This document shows, piece after piece, positions 59,401 through 64,000 of a stretch of DNA of 64,000 bases (within the stretch, counting starts at the first letter, position 1; the number at the start of each line of letters is the position of its first letter). Location: assembly GCA_039820405.1 (NCBI GenBank), contig JBCBQC010000015.1, positions 1-64,000 on the forward strand, in the 5' to 3' direction. A program made the translations under genes and the position numbers. Source of the stretch: CALLVY01 sp937899855. Its GTDB lineage: Bacteria > Bacteroidota > Bacteroidia > Chitinophagales > Saprospiraceae. The notes under the pieces were generated by a model, which saw only the letters and a list, made by a program, of their open reading frames with translations, did not search any database and had not been told where the DNA came from.

Positions 59401-60566
59401 GCACGGGAGTACCTGGTCAGAGCATCACCGATCTGCCCCGGGGTGATTACACGGTGACCATTACCGACTTGGTCGATTGTATCCACACCGTCACCATTCC
59501 GCTGGACGAGCCCGAATTACTCGTCGCCTCGATCGATCCCAATAATACCAACGATGCGCTTTGCAACAATACGGAAGATGGCCAAATCGCCATTATCTGG
59601 ACCGGTGGCAACCAAGGGCCCCTACAGTTCGACTGGTCGCCCGAGGTATCCAGTGGCCAATTGGCAACTGGTTTGGCGCCTGGCCTGTACAGCGTGACGA
59701 TCACCGATCCCGAAGGATGTACCGCCGAAACCAGCCACGTAGTGGGCAATCCCCCACCGATCAATTTCGAATTGGAACCGGTGGATGAGCCCAACTGCTT
59801 TGGCGAGACGACGATCATTCGGGTCGCCTCGGCTTCGGGGGGTAGTGGTGGTCCGTTCAAGTTTTCCGTAGGGGGAGCCACCCGCGACATCAACGAACCC
59901 GTCCGGGTACTCGCTGGCCCCGTGACGGTCACCGTATTCGACGACAGCCAGTGCTCGGCGGATACCAACATCATCGTCAACCAACCGCCCCAAATCATCG
60001 TTGACCTGGGCCCCGAATTACAAGAAATCGAATTGGGTTCGAGTTACACCATCAATGCCTCGATCACACCGCGCAACGTCGCGCTGGAAGCCTTGGTGTG
60101 GACCCCCAGTACCGAGCTGATTTGTCGGGACTCCATCAATGGAAACGGTGCCCTGTGCGATGAAGTAGAAGTGGCTCCACTGGCGACGACTACCTATACG
60201 CTTACCGCGATTGACCAGAACGGTTGTGAGGGAACGAACAGCATTACCATCGACGTCGATAAGAACCGCAACGTGTACATTCCCAACGTCTTTTCTCCAA
60301 ATGGCGATGGGGTCAACGACTTCTTCCAGGTCTTTGGGGGTGTCGGGGTACTGCAGGTCAACTACATGCGGGTATTCGATCGCTGGGGCGCCTTGATGCA
60401 CGAGGCCACGGATTTCCAGCCGACCGATGGGGACTTGACCTCGGCCTGGAACGGCACCTACCAGGGTCGCCAGATGAATCCGGGGGTCTACGTCTACCTG
60501 ATCGAAGTAGAGTTTATCGACAATACCGTACTCTTGTACCGGGGTGATCTTACCCTGCTGTACTAA
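56460..60566 (+). CDS. Large secreted protein: cohesin-like domain, SprB repeats, T9SS type B sorting domain
   Basis: This is a 1368-residue surface protein with a signal peptide (MLKRIIPLMILLFTLAQVQA). An N-terminal domain covers about 22-300. A cohesin-type beta-sandwich at about 305-445 has FCLPLFVESFVDIWSFQMTL and VRIIWFEPNAGTTPVTLMDG. About nine SprB-type repeats at 455-1200 carry PYTYAWSTGVPGQSITDLPR, GDYTVTITDLVDCIHTVTIP and similar WSNG/DLxxGxYxVTVTDxxGC patterns. The C-terminal ~90 residues (YIPNVFSPNGDGVNDFFQVF, RVFDRWGALMHEA, GVYVYLIEVEFID) are the gliding-motility-associated type B T9SS domain, needing a PorP/SprF partner. It is likely an adhesin or scaffold protein. Confidence 0.88.
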   Translation: MMLKRIIPLMILLFTLAQVQAQYPEKLLFSGPTNLNSSQMVCPPGANPDAGTSTQSIDQAIFPTNQSINVQFLCLGDSMQVLHFGGDLSGDPNPSTPGGFSYIFYRCPPNAAFDGPELSNILMDPCLYPNPGVPQLTTVQPNSTPITSDGNATFFNNGGLQSLDGGAPVSVWFAPFTADFWPTLPGQQVSVENGGACMDVNTADAFNVVYLNAITISNVNNNAGGNGCSGSMTLRGGLAEFAAGAPGSDKLYDITITNVSDPSIVGIPDLGWEHDETLVFRVPEPGLYEIVVEDGVSCGATAQVMMGSCTPTSFILPDTFAVEGSNFCLPLFVESFVDIWSFQMTLNWDPSLFTFSPPLMAGDLDPTFLQFNPIGPGQVRIIWFEPNAGTTPVTLMDGQVAFKLCLDVIGNPGQNSDFSITASDFEAATGGGFISSSVLVDGNILIISNNLTLDFTSCASLSSATTDVGSFTFTVTGGVAPYTFAYQQVGNPANTGTGVIPIGEDTGEVTDLPPGTYNVVVTDATGEVQVGMVTIEDSAPLEVQISPLSNPTCSDNTDGSVTLQRNGGIGPFEIAWSTGAMNVTMLNNLPADTYTVSVTDANGCLKESTQQLFTPQPLIIMDTIIQNVTCTGGPSDGGITVFPSGGPTNAYTYLWDNGNMTSSIDNLPSGTYCVDVTSGTCTSNFCFEVSDPLPPTITGVDSSSISCPGANDGALTVLFVPGFGQITDADIQWSNGESGPTISDLGPGDYTVTITASDGCTATETFRLGSGGFSVTLNVSTPTCSYTPNGLISVTISPPPGPGDNYTFQWSNGGTGSFISDLTCGETFSVTVSDGSSCPGFVESVALDCPPDILITFDPNSIQPVRCFGLEQPLCDGQASVIASSGTTNSGDYTFQWNNSPDAQNGGSQHTATQLCQGWNTVTVADLDCFTMDSVFIPAPEELMLNLDSNQIERPSCFGDSDGSIRVAAQGGTSPYTYAWSTGVPGQSITDLPRGDYTVTITDLVDCIHTVTIPLDEPELLVASIDPNNTNDALCNNTEDGQIAIIWTGGNQGPLQFDWSPEVSSGQLATGLAPGLYSVTITDPEGCTAETSHVVGNPPPINFELEPVDEPNCFGETTIIRVASASGGSGGPFKFSVGGATRDINEPVRVLAGPVTVTVFDDSQCSADTNIIVNQPPQIIVDLGPELQEIELGSSYTINASITPRNVALEALVWTPSTELICRDSINGNGALCDEVEVAPLATTTYTLTAIDQNGCEGTNSITIDVDKNRNVYIPNVFSPNGDGVNDFFQVFGGVGVLQVNYMRVFDRWGALMHEATDFQPTDGDLTSAWNGTYQGRQMNPGVYVYLIEVEFIDNTVLLYRGDLTLLY

Positions 60567-60620
60567 GGGTTGGAAATTGGGAAAAAATAAACGCGAAAAG
60601 CGGTAGCAAAGTACCGGGTC

Positions 60621-62813
60621 CTATGCGGGGTCCGGTACTTTTGGTAGGGCGATAAAGAAAGTAGCTCCTTGGTTGACTTCCGACTCGATCCAGATACGGC
60701 CACCCAGCCGTTGCATGATTTTCTGACAGATGGACAGACCAATTCCCGCCCCCTCGTAACGAACCCGCGTGTGGAGCCGCTGGAAGATCACAAAGATGCG
60801 CTCCTGGTACTCCGGCGCAATGCCAATGCCATTGTCCTTGACACTAACGATGACTTCCTCTTCGGCCTCCACGGCCCCCAAGTGGACGACCGGCTGCGTT
60901 CCGGGCTTGCGGAATTTGATCGCGTTGCTGATCAGGTTTTGGAACAATTGGATGAGCAGGGATTGGATGGAGCGGACGGTGGGCAATTGGGGGATATTGA
61001 TGACGGCCTCGGTTTCTTCGATGCTAACCCGGAGGTTGATGACGGCCAGTTCGATGGCGTCGTTGAGCCGCACCTCTTCAAATTCTTCATCCGTCTTTCC
61101 GATGGTGGCGTAGCGCAGCAGGGCATCGAGCAAGTTGTTCATCCGATTGACCCCCTCGCTCACAAAGTCAAAATAACTCTGCGAATCCTGATCAAAGTCC
61201 TGGCCGTGGCGTCGGAAAATGAGCTGGGTATAGCTCCCGATCATGCGTAGGGGTTCCTTGAGGTCGTGGGAAGCTACGTAGGCAAATTGGCGGAGTTCTT
61301 CATTGGCCTGTAGCAATTGGGCATTTTGCTTGACGATCTGGTCCTTCTGTTCCAGTAGGAGGGCCTGCAGTTGGTTTTCCTTGGTCAGTTGCTCGATTTT
61401 GCTTTGCTTATCCTTGATCGAGTACTGGACTTCGAGGTCCATCACCTGGCGGTCGAGGCGTTCCTTGGCAAAGGTTTCCTGAGCGGTGGAGTAGATCAAT
61501 TGGTACTGGAGGGCTTTTTCGTAATCCCCCAGTTGTTGGTGGATTTTGGCCAGCAGTTGGTAGCCGCGGATTTCGTTGGCCTCGTCGTTGCGGCGTTTGG
61601 CCGCCACGATGCCCTGGCTGGTGAGGATGATGGCCCGCTCGTAATCTTCGCGGAGAAAGTGGATATTGCCCAGGTTGAGGAGATTGATTTCCCGTCCGTT
61701 GACATCGCCCAATTCCTGGATCAATTCCTGAGCGGCATTGGCCAATTCCAGGGCCGCGTCGATCTGTCCCAGTGCGGTCTTGTTGCGACTGATCTGCGCC
61801 ATCGAAAGCGCCATCATTTCGCGGTACTGCGCCGATTCGGCTACCTCCAGGGATTGTTGAAAATATTGCAACGCCTCCTGATAGCGATCGAGTTCGTAGT
61901 AAACATTGCCCACGTTATTGAGGACGATGGCGCGGTTGTTGGCCTCCAGGACGTCGCCGTATTCGCTCAGGGCGGTGAGGTTGCGGGAAAGGGCTTCTTC
62001 GTAATTGAAGAAATGCGCGTAGATCGTTGCAATGTTGACCAGGCAGCGGCCCGCTACCCGGCGGTACTGGATGGCTTTGCTTTTGTCCAGCGCCTCCAGT
62101 AAAAACTGCATGGCCCTCTTGTAATCGCTGAGGGTACCGTAGTACACCGCCAGGTAGTTTAAGGCATCTAGCTCTTTTTCGACGTCGCCCCAGCGTTGGC
62201 TCCCCTCCAGCAAGGGCTGGCAATATTCGAGCATACTGGCGTAGTCCTGCCGCTTGAGACAGATTTGGGTGAGCAGGTGGTAAGCTTCGGTACTCAGGTA
62301 ATGGTATTCGCTGGTGCTGGCTTCGATTTCGCGGAGGCAAGCTTCGGCCAGGGCTTGCGCCTTTTTGTAGTCGCTACGCAGAATGGCGAGTTGACTTTCG
62401 GCACAGCGACTCAGGATACGCCCCCGGCGGTCCTTGGCCGCTTCGGCGTAGGCGGCCGCTTCCCCAAAACAAGCTTCGGCCTCCTCGTAGCGGGCATCGT
62501 TTTGATAGGTCTCCCCCAGGGCCAGCAGGATATCGAGGGTGTGTCCGTTTTGATAGGGGGCCTGGTTGTGGCTCCGGGCGGATTGGAGGTAAGCCAGGGC
62601 CTTTTCCTGATGTTCGGGATGGCCCGAATAACGCGCTATGGTACGGTGGCACCGCCCCAGCAATAGCTCGGCGTGGATGAGGCTGGGCTGATGATTGTAC
62701 TGCTTGGCCAGCAGCAAGGTCCGTCGGGCAATTTCGATGGCGTCCTGAATGTTCCGTCGGGCAAATTGCTCGGTACCTTGGTGCAGTAGGGCACGTATTT
62801 GTTCTACACTCAT
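60621..62813 (-). CDS. Cytosolic TPR sensor histidine kinase
   Basis: This 730-residue kinase lacks membrane segments. About twelve TPR units fill residues 1-425 (GRCLVNIATIYAHFFNYEEA, VLNNVGNVYYELDRYQEALQ). A coiled coil follows at about 440-505 (EQLTKENQLQALLLEQKDQI), then HisKA with the phosphorylated His in VASHDLKEPLRMI (about 516). The ATPase domain has NLISNAIKFRKPG (N box), VSVKDNGIGIAPEYQERIF (G1) and GAGIGLSICQKIM (G2). It has no receiver domain and no adjacent response regulator gene. The ATG at 62813 overlaps the stop of the DUF1573 gene (ATGA), so the two are translationally coupled. The longer frame upstream is the other gene out of frame. Confidence 0.9.
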   Translation of the reverse strand: MSVEQIRALLHQGTEQFARRNIQDAIEIARRTLLLAKQYNHQPSLIHAELLLGRCHRTIARYSGHPEHQEKALAYLQSARSHNQAPYQNGHTLDILLALGETYQNDARYEEAEACFGEAAAYAEAAKDRRGRILSRCAESQLAILRSDYKKAQALAEACLREIEASTSEYHYLSTEAYHLLTQICLKRQDYASMLEYCQPLLEGSQRWGDVEKELDALNYLAVYYGTLSDYKRAMQFLLEALDKSKAIQYRRVAGRCLVNIATIYAHFFNYEEALSRNLTALSEYGDVLEANNRAIVLNNVGNVYYELDRYQEALQYFQQSLEVAESAQYREMMALSMAQISRNKTALGQIDAALELANAAQELIQELGDVNGREINLLNLGNIHFLREDYERAIILTSQGIVAAKRRNDEANEIRGYQLLAKIHQQLGDYEKALQYQLIYSTAQETFAKERLDRQVMDLEVQYSIKDKQSKIEQLTKENQLQALLLEQKDQIVKQNAQLLQANEELRQFAYVASHDLKEPLRMIGSYTQLIFRRHGQDFDQDSQSYFDFVSEGVNRMNNLLDALLRYATIGKTDEEFEEVRLNDAIELAVINLRVSIEETEAVINIPQLPTVRSIQSLLIQLFQNLISNAIKFRKPGTQPVVHLGAVEAEEEVIVSVKDNGIGIAPEYQERIFVIFQRLHTRVRYEGAGIGLSICQKIMQRLGGRIWIESEVNQGATFFIALPKVPDPA

Positions 62814-63478
62814 TGTTTTTCCACTTCTTTTTCCACTTCTTTTTCCACGGGAGCCGGGGCTTGATTTTCTCTCTCCGTATCTACCGTACCTTTCAAGTAA
62901 AGCTGATGGGTACGGGGCCGGGCGTTGGTCACTACCGCAATCTCGTTTTTCTGTCGCCCCAGCTTGCCCTTGCTGTCGAAGACTACGGCGATCTGACCCG
63001 TTTCGCCGGGGGCAATCGGGACGAAGGGGTAGGAGGGCTGGGTACAACCGCAGGAGGCTTTGACGTCGGTGATGAGTAGATCGGCGCGGCCGGTATTCTT
63101 AAAGTTAAAGGTGTGCTGCACTTTGTCTCCCTCCATAATCACGCCATAATTGTGAACGGTCTCGGCGAAGGATACCCGAGCGTAGCGACCTTGCTTTTTG
63201 CGCTTGTTCTTCACCGGAGCTTTTGCCTCTTCCGCCGGAGGGGGCGCCGGTGGCGTAGTCGTCGCCACGGTTTGAGCCGTGGGTGCGGGGGAGGCCAAAC
63301 TGTCCGTCACCACCCGGGCCCCTTCTACGGGCGCCGCCGCGGTGCCTTCCTCAACTGCCAGGTCCGCACCGAGGGCGGGCGCCTCTTCGACCGTATCGGC
63401 GGTGGGTTCGGTAGTACAGGCCGTCAGCGAGACCGCGAGTAGAACAAAAATCGCTAAACGGGATGGGAGGTTTGACAT
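62810..63478 (-). CDS. DUF1573 lipoprotein coupled to the histidine kinase
   Basis: This is a 222-residue predicted lipoprotein. Signal MSNLPSRLAIFVLLAVSLTAC, then an Ala/Pro/Glu-rich linker about 25-105. A DUF1573 Ig-like domain at about 108-195 has ETVHNYGVIMEGDKVQHTFN, FKNTGRADLLITDVKASCGC and the CGC pair. The tail is a repeated VEKEVEKEVEKQ. It is longer than the 148-residue DUF1573 protein at 7817. Its TGA overlaps the kinase ATG, which suggests the lipoprotein and kinase are made in fixed ratio. A sensing link is possible but the kinase is cytosolic. Confidence 0.82.
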   Translation of the reverse strand: MSNLPSRLAIFVLLAVSLTACTTEPTADTVEEAPALGADLAVEEGTAAAPVEGARVVTDSLASPAPTAQTVATTTPPAPPPAEEAKAPVKNKRKKQGRYARVSFAETVHNYGVIMEGDKVQHTFNFKNTGRADLLITDVKASCGCTQPSYPFVPIAPGETGQIAVVFDSKGKLGRQKNEIAVVTNARPRTHQLYLKGTVDTERENQAPAPVEKEVEKEVEKQ

Positions 63479-63585
63479 GAGAACGGTCTTTGGTACAGCG
63501 CAAATTTAGGGAAAAGACCGTGATTTTTTGCAGCGATTTCCCCAAGCACACCACCAAAGCCGGCGTACCAAGACCGTCAGCGGAA

Positions 63586-63999
63586 CTAGCGGATCACGGA
63601 GAGACTCCCGACCGCCACCAGTTCTTCTCCCCGGCAAACGTGCCGTACGCGGTACAACAAGACGCCGGGATTGATCTCCTGACCGTCAAAGGTACCATCC
63701 CAGGCTTCGAAAGGATTGTCGGTAGAAAAGACGCGACTGCCCCAGCGATCGAAGATCTCAAAGGACAGCAAATCGTCGATGGCGTTGGGGTTGCTAATGC
63801 CAAAACCATCGTTGAGACCGTCATTGTTGGGAGTAAAGGCCTTGGGCAGGTAAACGATGGAACAGTCGAGCTCGTCGGGATCGAGTACGGTGATCCTCAC
63901 CGAATCCACGGCCTCGCAATTGGCCTCGGCCAGATTGAGGCGGTAGGTGGTGGTGACGGTGGGCGACAGGGCGGGCGTTCCGGCATTGATGTCGCTCAC
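63586..63999 (-). CDS. C-terminal part of a T9SS type B (gliding-motility-associated) protein, cut by window edge
   Basis: Only the last 137 residues are in the window and the frame is open to the edge. They begin with the end of a PKD- or SprB-like repeat (TVTTTYRLNLAEANCEAVDS) and finish with the type B sorting domain: YLPKAFTPNNDGLNDGFGIS, FEIFDRWGSRVFSTDNPFEA, GVLLYRVRHVC. This is the same type of tail as in the 1368-residue protein at 56460. The cargo domains lie outside the window. The 107 bases downstream of its stop hold no clear terminator. Confidence 0.88.
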   Translation of the reverse strand: MSDINAGTPALSPTVTTTYRLNLAEANCEAVDSVRITVLDPDELDCSIVYLPKAFTPNNDGLNDGFGISNPNAIDDLLSFEIFDRWGSRVFSTDNPFEAWDGTFDGQEINPGVLLYRVRHVCRGEELVAVGSLSVIR

Positions 64000-64000
64000 G

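Noticed and set aside
58224..59486. Open frame of 420 codons on the minus strand inside the SprB-repeat gene
   Set aside because: Its repeated composition mirrors the repeats of the real protein on the other strand. It has no independent support.
60621..63047. Longer 808-residue version of the histidine kinase starting at 63047
   Set aside because: The extra 78 residues are the DUF1573 gene read out of frame, with low-complexity Arg/Gly/Ser content. The ATG at 62813 overlapping the upstream stop is the sound start.

Overview
This window looks like a chromosomal segment of a GC-rich member of the Bacteroidota, most likely in the Saprospiria (Lewinella-like). The evidence is type IX secretion (T9SS) cargo with type A and type B C-terminal sorting domains, PorP/SprF-OmpA pairs, a PorD (DUF4835) gene, an ECF sigma/FecR/STN module, the bamD-rpoZ-coaBC order, and promoters of the Bacteroidota form TTTG-N19-TAnnTTTG. 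I see no rRNA, tRNA, CRISPR array, insertion sequence or phage gene. Placement below phylum is inference from gene content only.

Layout. 0.5-7.8 kb: acyl-CoA oxidase-type dehydrogenase, a secreted FG-GAP protein, an AraC regulator, pgi and yraN. 7.8-11.4 kb: a T9SS-type PorP/SprF-OmpA-DUF1573 operon. 11.6-14.2 kb: ankyrin protein, TRIC-type channel and a NUDIX hydrolase. 14.4-19.8 kb: five co-directional genes that match the logic of sulfonolipid (capnine-type) base synthesis: a cysteate-synthase-like CBS-fold enzyme, an extended SDR, a classical SDR, an SPT/AONS-type acyltransferase and a VOC protein. 19.8-21 kb: a PadR regulator with two exact palindromic operators around its own leaderless promoter, overlapping a gene that fuses a helical prefix domain to an M23 peptidase. 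21-27.2 kb: small secreted proteins, an M43 metalloprotease, a lipoprotein with a broken duplicate, a family 9 glycosyltransferase and surface barrels. 27.2-31.4 kb: ECF sigma, FecR, an STN-domain surface-repeat protein, a beta-barrel and a GIN-domain lipoprotein, closed by a terminator. 31.7-37.9 kb: ftsK, a LolA-like carrier, GH3 ligase, an orphan T9SS tail and a secreted starch-binding-like protein. 38-46.8 kb: bamD-rpoZ-coaBC-porD, a large secreted protein, purN, a PD40-SPOR protein and a PLP deaminase. 46.8-49.2 kb: a 39-residue RiPP-precursor-like gene with its own terminator, a barrel and a T9SS protein. 49.2-55 kb: an MsbA-like ABC exporter and the fatty-acid cluster fabH-efp-accB-accC. 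55.2-64 kb: thioredoxin-SPOR protein, a 1368-residue cohesin/SprB-repeat T9SS protein, a TPR histidine kinase coupled to a DUF1573 lipoprotein, and the end of another T9SS type B protein.

Most of the window serves the cell envelope: lipid precursor supply (fabH, accBC, sulfonolipid cluster), outer-membrane assembly (bamD, LolA-like, barrels), T9SS machinery and cargo, and peptidoglycan-binding SPOR proteins. The least expected item is the small gene at 47144-47263. Its leader resembles those of pinensin-type lanthipeptides, but the product has no cysteine and only five residues after a Gly-Gly, and no modification enzymes lie nearby.
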